NCBI GenBank assembly: GCA_013368315.1
Contig: JAACJM010000051.1
Span: 62,001 to 126,000 of the forward strand
DNA length: 64,000 bases
Origin: Tetrapyrgos nigripes
Lineage: Eukaryota > Basidiomycota > Agaricomycetes > Agaricales > Campanellaceae
Reading direction: 5' to 3'
Shown here: positions 36,152 to 47,644 of the stretch, one piece after another
Numbering within the stretch: position 1 is the stretch's first letter
Layout: every line of letters starts with the position of its first letter
Translations under genes and position numbers: made by a program
The notes under the pieces: model-generated
What the model saw: only the letters and a program-made list of their open reading frames with translations
Database searches by the model: none
Told to the model about the DNA's origin: nothing

Positions 36152-36333
36152 GCATGTCTTGGGCTGATATCGAGGTTCTTTGAGACAAAAATCGGACATA
36201 AACATTGTATCATAGTCGTATAATCTTGAAAAAGGATTATCCATGTCTGCTTTACACATTAGTATGACCTTAGAACTTCCTTCAACCTCTTCTACCAATG
36301 TTTTCCCCAATACACACTAGTCATACGACCCCT

Positions 36334-37263
36334 CTAGTCTCTGAGTGTCCTGTGTAGATTCTCTTGGAAAAGGTATCTTACCATTATTTTCCCATTCTTG
36401 GGCATTCCTTCTAATTGCCGATGACCAGGATAGCGTTCATGAAGGACGTTTGACAGTCGCTCAAATGCAGATTCTACCCCTTCTCCATAGTGAGGCTCCA
36501 TTGTGACATCAAGCAATCCCAACAGACAGTAAGCTCGATCTTCCTCTTTAGTTGTCTCCCTTTTAATAGCCCATGACATGCGCTCCACAAGGCCGACATC
36601 CATGTTGCCGTACCCAAATTCTAGTACATCCTCTGATATACCGGTGATCCGGCGTAAAGACAAACTGAGCGTCCATCTATCCCCGCAACGTTTCCACTCT
36701 GCATCGAAGAACTCTACGGACGAAGGCGCTATTAGCTCCTGCAAAGTCCACCCTCGAGAGAACCAACGTGGAGTTGGAGATATCTCAAATGCGCGATCGT
36801 ACATAGCGCGTATATCGAATCGAGGTGAATGGTAGTCGCTGAGGTAAACATAACAAACTTCCGAATTTTTGTAGTAATCAAACATCGAGTTGATGTCCTG
36901 CGATTGTTGGCCGTGGTCTCCCTTGTTGATGCAACAGGTATCGATCCAGATGTAGGCAAGCCTGGTTCGACGTGCTTGCCTGCAAGCAGCTACAATCTTC
37001 TCATAGCCGCTCTTGAAACTAATGGATGATAACCAAGTGGGAGATCGACAGTTAACCATCTCCTCGTATGATATTTCCTGGCCTTCCGTCCAGCAGTGGG
37101 AGAGGATAGCATAAGGAGGGATTGAGTCATCGGAAGGGAATTCTTCGAGTTTGATAGTGCATGTGTTGATAAGTCGGCGAGGTCGGGTCCGCTTTTGTAA
37201 GGGATTAAGCGATGAAGGTGTCGCAACTGCTGTTGTGTATGCTGACGTCACCGAAGCGGACAT
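36334..37263 (-). CDS. HET-domain (heterokaryon incompatibility) protein
   Basis: From the ATG at 37263 the frame gives 309 aa, starting MSASVTSAYTTAVATPSS. The HET domain is complete: YAILSHCW (51-58), a GYEKIVAACRQARR helix, YIWIDTCCINKGD (about 105-117), SMFDYYKNSEVCYVYLSDY, RWFSRGWTLQELIAP (about 166-180) and AYCLLGLLDVTM. HET proteins of fungi trigger cell death when incompatible strains fuse. Near the end, GTAAGATACC could be a donor; skipping to AGGGGTCGTATG gives a short alternative tail stopping near 36290. At 309 aa it is shorter than many HET proteins. The start codon lies in copy 1 of the tandem array at 37226-37950, so the true 5' end is uncertain. Confidence 0.8.
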   Translation of the reverse strand: MSASVTSAYTTAVATPSSLNPLQKRTRPRRLINTCTIKLEEFPSDDSIPPYAILSHCWTEGQEISYEEMVNCRSPTWLSSISFKSGYEKIVAACRQARRTRLAYIWIDTCCINKGDHGQQSQDINSMFDYYKNSEVCYVYLSDYHSPRFDIRAMYDRAFEISPTPRWFSRGWTLQELIAPSSVEFFDAEWKRCGDRWTLSLSLRRITGISEDVLEFGYGNMDVGLVERMSWAIKRETTKEEDRAYCLLGLLDVTMEPHYGEGVESAFERLSNVLHERYPGHRQLEGMPKNGKIMVRYLFQENLHRTLRD

Positions 37264-37950
37264 TCTGGTTCTGGTTTTGGAAGGATATAATTCAATGAGC
37301 AGAGCCGTAACCTCCACGAGGACTGTAAGAAGTGACGTACATAACACTCTGTAAACATTGTAAGAGATCAAGCAGTAAAGTCGCAACTGCTGTTATGTCT
37401 GCCGACGTCACCGGAGCGGACATTCTGGAAGGGTACAGTTCAATGAGCAGAGCCATAACCTCGACGAGGAATGTAAGAAGCGACGTACATGACACTCTGT
37501 AAACATTGTAGGCGATCAAGCAGTACTGCTGTTGTGTCTGCTGAGGTCACCGGAGTGGACCGACTGGAAGGATACAATTCAATGAGCAGAAGCTCGACGA
37601 GGAATGCAAGAAACGACGTACAGGGCACTGTGTAGGAGATGAATATTATTTTGTAAACGTTGTACGACATCAAGCAGTGAAGTTGCAACTGCTGTTGTGT
37701 CTGCCGACGTCGCTGGAGCGGACATTCTGGAAGGATACAATTCAATGAGCACAGCCGTAACCTCGGCGAAGAATGTAAGAAGCGACGTACATGACACTCT
37801 GTAAGAGATGAATATCCTTTTGTAAACATTGTAAGACATCAAGTAGTACTGCTGTTATGTCTGCAGACGTCACCGGAGCAGACATTCTGGAAGGATACAA
37901 TTCAATTAGCAGAGCCTCAACGAGCAATGTAAGAAGCGATGTACACAGTA
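37226..37950. repeat. Five-copy tandem array at the HET gene start
   Basis: Units of about 105-162 bp begin at 37226, 37387, 37525, 37686 and 37848. Each carries ACTGCTGTTGTGTCTGC, a GACGTCACCGGAGCGGACAT core (varied), TCAATGAGCAGAGCC and mostly GTAAGAAGCGACGTACAT. On the minus strand each core holds the ATG and the next dozen codons of the HET frame, although copy 3 is altered. A second, looser duplication (GAGTTTAG...GTATTTGAGCT) follows at about 38012 and 38128. Confidence 0.85.
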
Positions 37951-38414
37951 CTGTCAGGTCAGGTGTTAAGAGCTGGTTACTTTCAGCCTGTGAAAGTCGG
38001 GAGTTTAGTCTGCCTACTCGTATTTGAGCTGTGTAAACGTCTACGCACCTAAGGAATTGATAGCCTGAGGGAAAATTGGGTCGAAGTGCTTATGGTCCTG
38101 ATGTTATGTGCCACCCAAGGCGTGAGTTTAGCGTATTTGAGCTCCGTGAATGACTACTTACCTCAGAAATTGTGGTGTTGAGAGGGGGGGAAGGGGGGCA
38201 TTGAAGCGAAGCCTGACGGAAGGCTGAGTCAAAGTACTTATCGTCCTCATCATATGTGCAACGCAGTGCTACATGATTGCCGCTTCTCCACGAGGTCTAC
38301 AACAATTGAAGTAAGCTGTAGCATGAGGAGTATAGAGTGAGGCTAAGTATAAAGACAAACACAGGAATGAGGAATCGCCTTTTCATACGCCGGTCTGATC
38401 CCGATTCTCCATCT

Positions 38415-38491
38415 CACGCCGAAAAGACAAAAATAACCGCTCGACGGATAGATCACATCACTACTACTGATATAAGATATATCTGTAGGCT
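38415..38491. mobile_element. Short CAC-type MITE, copy 4 (truncated)
   Basis: CACGCCGAAAAGACAAAAAT and ACCGCTCGACGGATAG are followed by the same interior as copy 3 (CTGATATAAGATATATCTGT). The match then ends and no right arm is present. Confidence 0.75.
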
Positions 38492-39924
38492 GTCTTCTGG
38501 ATCATACTGCACTGGTTCCATAACAAGTTCTGATAAAGAGTTATTTCTGGTTCAGGGCAGAACCTGGGATAAAGAATCCTAATGTAAAGTAGCAGATTCA
38601 ATCCAGAGTGTCCATCAACGTTATCCGATGATGGAGCATAATAGCGTACCAGGGAACGGAGAACAACTTGAAGACCGCATTGCGATACTGCCACGAATCA
38701 GCTGAGGGAAGAAGAAGATGAACACTGCAAGCTGTTGTACGTAACTTGGTGCCAGTATCACGCTGGCGGCTGCGAGTAAGGAACGACAAAGAGAAATGCA
38801 CACGTTGAGGTTTGAACGAGGATTGGCTGGACGATCCAAAGGAATCTGGAGAAATGAGGATCAAGCGCCAATTCCAGCAAAGCCAAATTTAGATCGTATT
38901 TTTTTGTTGTTCGAGTGATGAAGGCGGTGATATATCCGAGACCTCCGTCTGCGTGGATTTGGATGCAAGGGAAGGGGAAGGCTGTTGTTCAATGAATGAT
39001 GGAGTCGAAGCGAAATTTTGTGCAACGTTGGAGGAATGGGCTCAGCTCAGAGCGAGAGTACTAGCTGCTAGCTTGACTATCATGTATTGGTATAGAGTAC
39101 TTACTTTGGACCACTCTATTGTTTCTCTTCAAGTTAAAGTGTGTGCCTGATGACAACATTGTCAGGCAAGCCGGAGCGAAGCGACGTTCGCTCACTTGTA
39201 GTTTTCTTAAAAAGGAAGATCGGTCCTATAAAGGGTTTGATAACATTGCCAAAAAGTGATTGATATATGATGCACAGGAAAGTTGAGGCCTGGACACTCC
39301 GAGATCTGAATAAAAGTACACCTTTCAGTATCTGGACACTGGTAAGCGAGTTTGTCTTTATCTGCTACAAGTGCTACCAACGGCACCCAAGATTGTACCT
39401 GGTTTGTGATGAACCGCAGTCTGATATATCGATGAAAACCTGGATGATAGCACTTGAATAATCTCATGAAGAGAGAGCTAGAATTAGGTACCAACGGCGC
39501 CTAAAGTTATACCTACCCTTTCCGATGAACTACGTGGTAGTCAGTGAGATGGTGATTGAGAGAAGGAAAGAAGAATGGATTGGGGTTGTCGTGTAGTTGG
39601 GAAATGACGAGGAGATGCGGGAGAAAGGTGTCCGTGTCAATGGTCTCGGGAGTGAGAGCGAAAAGAGCTTCAGCGCATCGGTATGGGCTCCGATATCCGA
39701 CTTCCTTGCAACTGAGTAGCTGGTGTGGATTTGTAGAGGCAACGCACGTGAATCGTAGGGTTCCGCGTAAGAGTAGGCTCCAATGCATATGCTACGCCGA
39801 GGACAAAGCGAATTCTTTCTGCCTTGAGTCCCCACTGTACGAAGGACCTAGTCGTTATTCGCGGCCCAAAAACAGCTGTCTTCTGACAACCCCTCCCTCC
39901 CTCTCTCTAGCCGCTTCCAGCAAA
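38492..39924. other. Gene-free stretch
   Basis: Several 60-130 codon open frames overlap on both strands without domains or consistent splicing. No gene is called. Confidence 0.25.
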
Positions 39925-40160
39925 TTATGGGTGGGTGTTCAAGACATGTTCTAGACGTAATTTTGGCCTCAGAATCCGAATTTATAGGTTCCGTGGCTGT
40001 GCAGACCACCCCTGACCCGCTACAAGCCAAACATCCACCCTCCGACGGCGAGTTGGCCTGTACTGGGCCCTAGGGCTGATCTGTACAACACGGGACCTAC
40101 AAATTCGGATTCTATGGCTAGAATTACGTCTATAACATGCCTTGGAGACCCACCCGTCAT
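39925..40160. mobile_element. Foldback (inverted-repeat) element
   Basis: The left arm GGGTGGGTGTTCAAGACATG, TTCTAGACGTAATTTTGGCC, then AGAATCCGAATTTATAGGTT matches, inverted, an arm ending near 40150 with 80-90 percent identity over about 70 bp. The spacer is about 90 bp. The ends are blurred by decay. Confidence 0.75.
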
Positions 40161-40478
40161 TCTTGAGGGGAAACCACAACCCAGCGTGTGGTGCTGCCCA
40201 AACCCGACTTTCAGCCCAGGTGGCTTTCCCCCATTTCTGTATTCTAACGACCACTGTAGGCAACTTTCCGTGATATAAAAATCAAGTTAGGATGCCTAAA
40301 AGTGGCTGGCAAATAAGATTTGGGGTGATCCCAGTCGGGGAAGCCATGTACATGGACCGAGCACAACACCTTGCTCAAACACTGATTAGCTGACTCGCAT
40401 TTTGCACTATAAATACTGGTCCTATACATTTAGACTTTTACAGTCGCACACCCTAACCCTATTGCGGGTGTTAAAGAC

Positions 40479-41162
40479 ATGCACGAGGTGGATTCAAGGT
40501 GGATTTCCCTTTTACCACTAGATGATATTCATCCTCATACTCTTCTCCTCACTTCTCCCATCTCCCCATCCATCGATCCCTCTCTACTATCTAGATTCCA
40601 AGCCCTCATGCCAGACGTCTTGCACTGGCTCGGTATCAACGTCAACGGCTGTGGATCTGTAGCTGCAGATGGAAAGAAGAGGGCACGAGTGGTTAACATG
40701 GTGTCGATGAGCAATATGAAGTATGATGCGGTCGTAGGTAGAGGGATTGATGTTGGGAGGAAGTATGGGCTGCCAGGTGAGTCCTTTTGTGACAGTCCCC
40801 ACTTTTCTTTCTTTCCCTTTTGGGTTGTTCTTTGCTGTATACATTTTCTATTTGCTGCATCGTCTCTCGTTCTGATCCTCCGATCGTTTGGCTTTGGTTC
40901 TTTCGTTGTTTCGTATACTTGCTACTCGTTTCATGTTTATTCTTTCGCGCATATACGTACTCGTCTTCTTACTACTTTTTTGGCGCATATACTCACTCCC
41001 TTATATACAGACCATCTCATCCCACTCAATTCTCATGTCGAAATCGACGCCAAAATCACCAGTGGATATTTCTCTACCCGGAAAGATGGAAACGAGCTCA
41101 CGCCGGAGGAGTTACGGAAGACGGTTGGGTGGGAGGAGGTAGAACATTGTACGTTGAGTTGA
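40479..41162 (+). pseudogene. C-terminal fragment of a GTP cyclohydrolase II-like (URC1-type) enzyme
   Basis: Two exons (40479-40776 and 41011-41162) give 149 aa in frame; the open frame continues a little upstream as HPNPIAGVKDMHEV. The segments LMPDVLHWLGI, MVSMSNMKYDAVVG, HVEIDAKITSGYF and ELTPEELRKTVGW match the C-terminal part of fungal GTP cyclohydrolase II-like proteins of the uracil-catabolism (Urc1) type, as I remember that family. The family is about 400 aa or more; the N-terminal part with the zinc-binding cysteines is absent from the upstream DNA, where a foldback element sits at 39925-40160. About 20 residues appear to be inserted after HWLGI. It is therefore probably a dead remnant. 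Confidence 0.65.
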
Positions 41163-41323
41163 TGACTCCCTACATCTTGCGATAAGACTAGTACACAAAT
41201 TCATGATTCCGAAGAACTTGATACTACAACGATACGTAGTACTTTACTAGAAGGTGTACACAGGCCGTAGCATGAGCAGGTAGCTTCAAAATTAGAATAA
41301 GCAACCCATAATCTGGCTAGCGC

Positions 41324-42005
41324 TCAAAAGGTAACATCAACGATGCTATACGCCTTGAAGCATTCGCCGCCATCGGGACAGAGAGCTGCGCATCCTCCGC
41401 CTGCGTCTCCCTCATTCGCAGGCTACATCCAAAAGTCGAATAAACAAATGGCTTATGAGTGAGTATAACGATAAAGTAAATATCAAAGTCCTTACCACAG
41501 TTTGGTCTGGAGTTCCTCCAGCACAATCCGCTGCCTTCCAGAGGTGGAGAACCCAGTCATTCGATGGTTGGTCAAACTATTTAAATTAAATTAAATCTAA
41601 AGAAAATGTATTGTTGAATTCGATAATGCTTACATCGAGGCTCTTGACGTTGTCGGTGTCGATTGTAGTGCACTCGACACCCTGCGTGCCTTCAGTGACA
41701 CCAGAATCATCACTGGAGCAATCATCTAGATGTGGCAATACACATGGGAACAAGTAAGTGACTTGTCGATGAGAAGATATCTATGTGCATACCACTCCCA
41801 CTACATTAGTGTCATAGAAAAGAGTGAACAAAAGTAAAGAAAATGATCAGTGATTTGGCATTCAATGATCATGAAGTGAGACGTACTGGAATTCAAGCGA
41901 CCAGGTTGTAGGATCATCTTGGGCCGTGATGTTGGGGATTACAAGCGCAGCTCCAAGAATGGCAACGAGCAAGACGCGTGCGTTAAATTTGGTAGAAAAC
42001 ATCAT
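41324..42005 (-). CDS. Small cysteine-rich secreted protein (effector-like)
   Basis: Five exons: 42005-41887, 41800-41793, 41725-41634, 41576-41496, 41422-41324; all GT-AG, 132 aa. The second exon is only 8 nt and is needed to keep frame. The protein starts MMFSTKFNARVLLVAILGAA, a clear signal peptide probably cleaved after ITAQ. The mature part of about 103 aa has six cysteines (DDC, EC, DC, GGC, ALC, EC), an even number consistent with three disulfides, and an acidic bias. No known fold is recognised. Small secreted cysteine-rich proteins of this size are common in symbiotic and wood-decay basidiomycetes; whether it is an effector, a hydrophobin-unrelated surface protein or an antimicrobial is unknown. 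Confidence 0.72.
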
Positions 42006-42068
42006 TAATCTGAGAAGACTAGTGAAAGTTTGTTGATGAGAATGGTAGTTCGTGAGACTACGGGGGGC

Positions 42069-42080
42069 CTTAAATATTCA
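42069..42080 (-). promoter_or_regulatory. TATA-like element of the secreted protein gene
   Basis: On the minus strand GAATATTTAAGG lies about 65 bp upstream of the first ATG, and no other ATG intervenes. Confidence 0.4.
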
Positions 42081-45000
42081 GCTTCAGTCCGGACTGTAAG
42101 GAGCTCGCGTCAGAAAATAAGTACTCAAGAGTGCTTCCTTCCAGGTATGGCGATTTGGACGATCTCGGCATTTATGTACGCATACGGCTGAAACCCTCAA
42201 GTCTGAGCTCCCTCTTACAGGAACTATACGCATTGGATCCTACAATCACCATAACTGAGCTACGTTATTCCTCAGCATGCTTAATTGCATTGGTTATTCA
42301 TGACAAACCTAGCGTGCAAGGTACTGTAAGTCGTGGCTCTGCCGCTATCCATGTGAGTGTTGAGGGAAAATTTTGAATAGAGGAACACTGAGATCGATCC
42401 CCCACTCCAAATGTCTGGAGAATAATGTAAAAGGAATATTCAAATATACCGGTAGAAGCCTGAAGATCATAAGCGGTATACTCGACAACTTGAAGATGCA
42501 TACGCTCATGACTTGCTTTACAGGTCATGAAGTTATTCAGTGGAGCTGCAGGACGACATGCCGAGAAAGTTCTTGCTCCAGTGCTCTCTAATGCTAATAT
42601 TAGTAGTATTAGGATCTCCCTTTGATGAGCGTTAGTCACTGAACCAAGCTGCGTTACGATAGATCTGCAATTTACTGCCCCCATATACTGATTATGACTG
42701 AGCTCCCATCCTGGATCCGGACCAGCTTCTTTTTCACCTTTGAATAATAATCCCTTAACCTAACACTCATGAGATCACTCATGACATTACCTTGACATCG
42801 TTGAAATTCAAAGCATACTATCTTGTATATTCTCCAATTGGAACCTCGAAAAGAGCGACTCTCACCATGTACGCCTTAGTCTCGTGAGACACCCACCTAA
42901 GCCCGCATCCAAAGCTGAAACCAAAGAATGGAAGTCATAATCAAAATAACCGGTCAAGAAAAAGGTTCCACGCGCGACAATGGCCATGGCTAACCCTAAG
43001 ACCCCCTACGCGTCCTTGACCCAGTTCCCTTTCTTCCTACTTCGGAAATCTCGCCGAACGAAACCGCAAGATGATTAGACATCAATCAACGAACGGACGA
43101 AGGGATAAATCAATAGAAACTTGGTCGTGTATCTTATACGTGCGGCCCAGGTGTGGTATCAAGTAAATCGCTAACCAAAAAGAAGAGGGAAATTAGGGTA
43201 TGGGAAATGGGAATGAGATAGGCGATGAAGGGAAAGGATAAGATCCATGAGGTCTATTGGACTAGAAGATAAGAAGTGACGAGGACAAATCTAAACAATG
43301 ATGGGAACGACGCAGGGACGAGGATGAGTGGCATATTGACAGGACGTTGGGACGAGTAAAGACCAGGTCAAACCCCAAAGCCAGAGCTGGAGGTGTTGAT
43401 GACGACAACGACACTAAGGGCGACTACAACCTTGTTGACCCCTCATCTATCCCCATCGGGCTTTATCCCCTCTCCCATTCCTGCACAAGTTAATTAACCA
43501 TGGCCCTGCCCTGCCCTGTCCATGTCAATAGCTTCCCAACCCAAACCCAAAATCCATCCCCACACGCCTGACAGACCAGACCAATGGAGGCAACAGGCAA
43601 CAGGTGTTGACACATAGATACGTTAACATGTAAGTAGACGAGACTTGCAAGCCAGATAGGCGAATATTGTAGTAACGAGAGGGTGAACTGATTTTGCAGA
43701 TGTCACCGGCACCTCTAGGTCCTTACACGACGTGGAGTCTAAGGTAGGGGTGGGGTGAACTGAGTCCATAATCCAATGGGGAAGAGAAATTCTGAAGAAG
43801 AAGACTGAAGACTGTGCCTCTGTTGCGACCGGGATATTGGATTCAATAAGTTGAGCGCCAAAGGGAAACGCAAATGGAGCAGGATATCAAGATGTCCAGA
43901 CGTCGAGATGGGGATGGAGATGTTCTGAGCATTGGGGCCTAGTGAGATTTTATGAGGATGGTAGAAGCAGGATCAAGAACGAGTGCTATGAACTAACGAG
44001 CAACGAGCAACTACTCGTGCCCTCCCTCATACTACCTCTTCCAGTCTCGCCTCATCTCCATCCCCCTTTACTCCATTTACTCTGTACACCTCGAGCCATA
44101 TCAGTACCCGAATTCTTCCCACTACTCCTGTGCGCCCGACCCGAAGAACCGGTATTGGACAGAGATGAGGAAGAGCCTGTATAAAGTAAGAGGTAGGTCG
44201 AGGGTCAGATAAAGTCTGTGGAGAGAAACTAGGCAAAATGGAAGACAAAAGTGAGTCAAAGACGAAACACGAGACATGAAAGACAAGGTAAAAGCCAACA
44301 AACCAACAGCCCAACAACCCACGACGAAGAAACGGAGAAACAGTAAGACATTAAGATTAATATTAAGACCAAGGCACGTCCGGGATCTGGATCAGGACGA
44401 GGATGAGGACGAGGATATGAAGATGAAAATGAAAATGAAGAAAGAAAATAAAAGAAGAAAGAAAATAAAAGAAGAAAAGAAGAATAAAGATAGAACATGA
44501 AAAACAGGAAACATGATGAAGAATTAATGTAAAGCAGCTGCTTACCCAAACGAAAGAAAACGAAATGAAATCCACATCATCCCAAACGCCCCAACTCTCC
44601 AATACCAACAGTTCCATCTCGCTCAGAGTTACAGGCTTCATAACTTCCAATTGGTTTTGCTGTTTTCAGGGAACGTGGCTTCTACTACTCCTAAAGGCAG
44701 CAAGTAGAGTGAATAGAGGTGTACGTATATCTGAAGCCGAGGTGGTGGTAGCTGAGCTGAGCTAGAAGGGTAGAAGGAGGTGGTTAGCGTACGCCGTAGA
44801 CGATGAGAATGATGAGAATGATAGAAGAAAGAAGATAGAAAGGAGAATAACGAAACGCCAGCATAAAAAATGGGAAGGGAGAAAGAAAACGGATGAGCAT
44901 TGAGAACGAATACAGGAGAGAAGATACGGATATGAGGGAGAGGACAGGGTATTAATGGATACGAGGGGACGGGCCACGAGGAAGCTGGGACGGGATATCA

Positions 45001-45490
45001 GTGGATAATGGGCATACACATAGACGAGGACGAGTATGGGTGTAGACCCGAGAATGGCGAGAATGGCGAGAATAAACCAAAAATAAAATAAGTAAAGTAA
45101 TGCGAAGAAAATAAGGAAGAGAACAAAGAAGGAAACTGGGAACCTCCTCCTAAACGCTAGAACGTAAAAAGAAAGAAATAAGATGAAAGACAGCCAAAAA
45201 GACTCTAAAGAGACCCACTATATCTCGCCCGAACGACTATCGGACTTGGTGGGTTGTTTAACTTGTTTTCGATCTAAGAACAGTCAGAAAGAGCGGACAA
45301 AGACGCAACTACGGTAACGCACCTGATGTGAGAATACCACTTACATAGTGGTGTGTTTCTATTTAACCCTACAGTAAACAAAAAATAAGAAGAATAAAAG
45401 ACTCACCGAATTGGCCAACGTCTCGTTGCAAAAGAGGTGGACGTTTAGATGAAAGGAGCCCACATGACGTCAACGCGTTGGTTTTTTTAC
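42081..45490. other. Gene-free stretch
   Basis: A long region without a supported gene. 44380-44500 is purine-rich low-complexity DNA (GA/AAG runs) that creates an artificial Lys/Glu-rich frame. No domain or exon chain was recognised. Confidence 0.35.
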
Positions 45491-46223
45491 TTAGAGCAAA
45501 TTCAATAAATATACGGACGATCGTTTTTTTTTTTTCACGAGGGTCGACCTCAAAGGCTCAACGGCACTAGATCGGGGCATCGTTTTGGCCGAGTCCCGGC
45601 TTGCCCACAGGTTACAGTACGCGACAAGTACGCGACCTCGCTGAGCACTCTTGATTCCATACTGCTATAGAACTTGTTCTAGATGTAATCATACTTTATT
45701 AGGACTACAATATGCACAAGTTGCATAGCGGCTGTAGAATATAGTACTCGAGCTCACATTCTGTTTGTAATACCAACACTGTATGTCTCGAACCTTCTAC
45801 ACTATGTTACTGTAGGTACAGCACTAAAATAAACTATAGCGGAGTGAGAATCATGCAAAAGTACATCTTGAGCAGATATTGAGGCAAGGCGAGCTGCCTG
45901 GGTGCAAAGCCGGAAGAGGAAATGAAAGGACTATATGAGCCGGTTTGGAGCTGGTTGTATGAAAGGACTTCGGAGAATGGCGGTTTTGAGGGAATAAGAT
46001 GCAGGCATTAGCCGTATTGTCTTGGTTTCGGGAAGACGTGCTTTGAGGCCATCTCTTGATTGTACAAGAGGTCGTTGCAAGCGTGTTGGAGATGATGGTG
46101 GTACAACTTCACGTTTAGGTAATAGAAGCCGGGGCTCGGCCAAAAGCCCGCCGATGGAGTGCCTTTGACCTGATCGGATTTTTTTTTTTTTACGATTCCG
46201 TATATTTATGAAATCTGCTCTAA
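45491..46223. mobile_element. 733 bp element with about 100 bp terminal inverted repeats
   Basis: The left end TTAGAGCAAATTCAATAAAT then ATACGG matches, inverted, the right end (TTAGAGCAGATTTCATAAAT read on the minus strand). Further in, both arms have a homopolymer run, a TCAAAGGC block and TTTTGGCCGAGTCCCGGCTT (one change). The interior has no ORF of note. Target duplication is unclear. Confidence 0.8.
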
Positions 46224-47644
46224 GGGCCGGCTTCAATTTCATCACGGCTCTTTCACTTCAATTTACGCTGCAAGACGTAAGATATTAAGGGTGGTGGTAG
46301 CCTCAAAGCTTGCTTAAAACATTTCAAACATGAGAATGAGGAGACATTGGGCTACCGCGTACGCTTGGGATATCGTCATCATCAGATTGGCGCTAGGGCC
46401 CAGCTTGGACGCTGAAGCGCTGAAGGTATATGTTTCATCCTCGTGCCTTCAGTAGGAGCTGAACTCCACACGAATGGCAGATCCGGCTCTTTCCTCATTA
46501 GGCTACTAGGGAGGAGCGGTCGTATTATAATGATACGGTATCTGGTACAGGTATCAGCTATAGACCCAACTTCCCAAAAGTCGCAGACTCGCAATCGTCC
46601 ACCGCCCTTCCCCTCTACACTCATATCTATTCCAAACCGTAATAAACGAATTCTCGAAAAGTTGGAGGATAGACGGCGACGTCTAGCAGCGGGATAGTCC
46701 GAAGTGACGGAACAGAACGAAACAGATAGGATAGGTGAAGCCTCGTGTGGTGCGCTGGGGAGCATGGTAATGTTGAGGGCTGGAGGGGGCAGACTTGATG
46801 AAATAAATGAAAGCGTAGTGTCCTGTCGCACTAGAGAGTGAGGACGTTGTTTGGGGCAGGGGAATAGACTGAAAGACTGACTGTACCATCCTAACTCTGT
46901 CACCCACTTCTTTCCATACACGTTCCTTTCAACGGCTCTTCCCCTCTTCTAAGAGCGGTTACCCCCACCCTCAATCCAGGAACACCTTCTCGAAGCCTCC
47001 AGTCAGGTATAGCGTCGTCGTTGAAGTGACGGCCACGGGGAACGAGTGGCAGTGGAAATTGGAGGAAAACAATATGATTAGGGCACGGTTAGTGAAAGTA
47101 AAAAAGTGAGACATACCTAGCGACGGCGCTCCCCAGATGACCACAGACGATAGTGAGCTCATTAGAGGCTGTGAGGCCACTCTACAACAGCCTAGACACG
47201 GGCTTGGGGGTGTGTGTAGTACCAACGTCCTCGGTACTGCGGGTTACACCTTTTCGCGGTGTCTTAGCGTTAAAAATCCGCTAACTCATGCCATTCTACT
47301 CCATCGTTACTCCAATCAAGTGCCTTCAGATGAGTTGTGACAATTTGAGGAGCTTTGGAGCGTGTAAGGACATTGACGTCGACGATGGTGGTAGTAGCAA
47401 AGAGAGTTACAAACCGTGTGAAATCACGATCGTTACTCTCTTCACTTGACCATCAACGCCGTCAAAATATCATTCCGTCCTAGGCATCTTTTCATGGGAT
47501 ATTGACAAACCAGAAATGCTGACCGGTTCAGATTGGTGACGGAGGAACAGGGTCTGTTTGGGTGTTGATGATAGAAGGATTTTATTGACTGGGAGCGGAG
47601 GAGGAGGGAATCTACTGCATTGACGAGAGTTTCCTGTTGTCATT
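46224..47644. other. Gene-free stretch
   Basis: Contains a 179-codon minus-strand frame and an overlapping 84-codon plus-strand frame ending RILEKLEDRRRRLAAG. Neither has splice or domain support, so no gene is called. Confidence 0.25.

Noticed and set aside
37226..37950. CRISPR-like array
   Set aside because: Units are long, unequal and diverged with no unique spacers; a minisatellite-type tandem in a eukaryote.
38598..38864. 88-codon minus-strand frame as a gene
   Set aside because: Two overlapping frames on the same strand are equally open; no supporting features.
40452..40466. CCCTAACCC as telomeric repeat
   Set aside because: Only about one and a half units, and inside the reading frame of the GTP cyclohydrolase-like fragment.
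44276..44500. Lys/Glu-rich frame as a possible nuclear protein
   Set aside because: Caused by purine-rich low-complexity DNA; no exon partners.
46382..46921. 179-codon minus-strand frame
   Set aside because: No domain, no signal, and overlaps an equally plausible plus-strand frame; not enough to call either.
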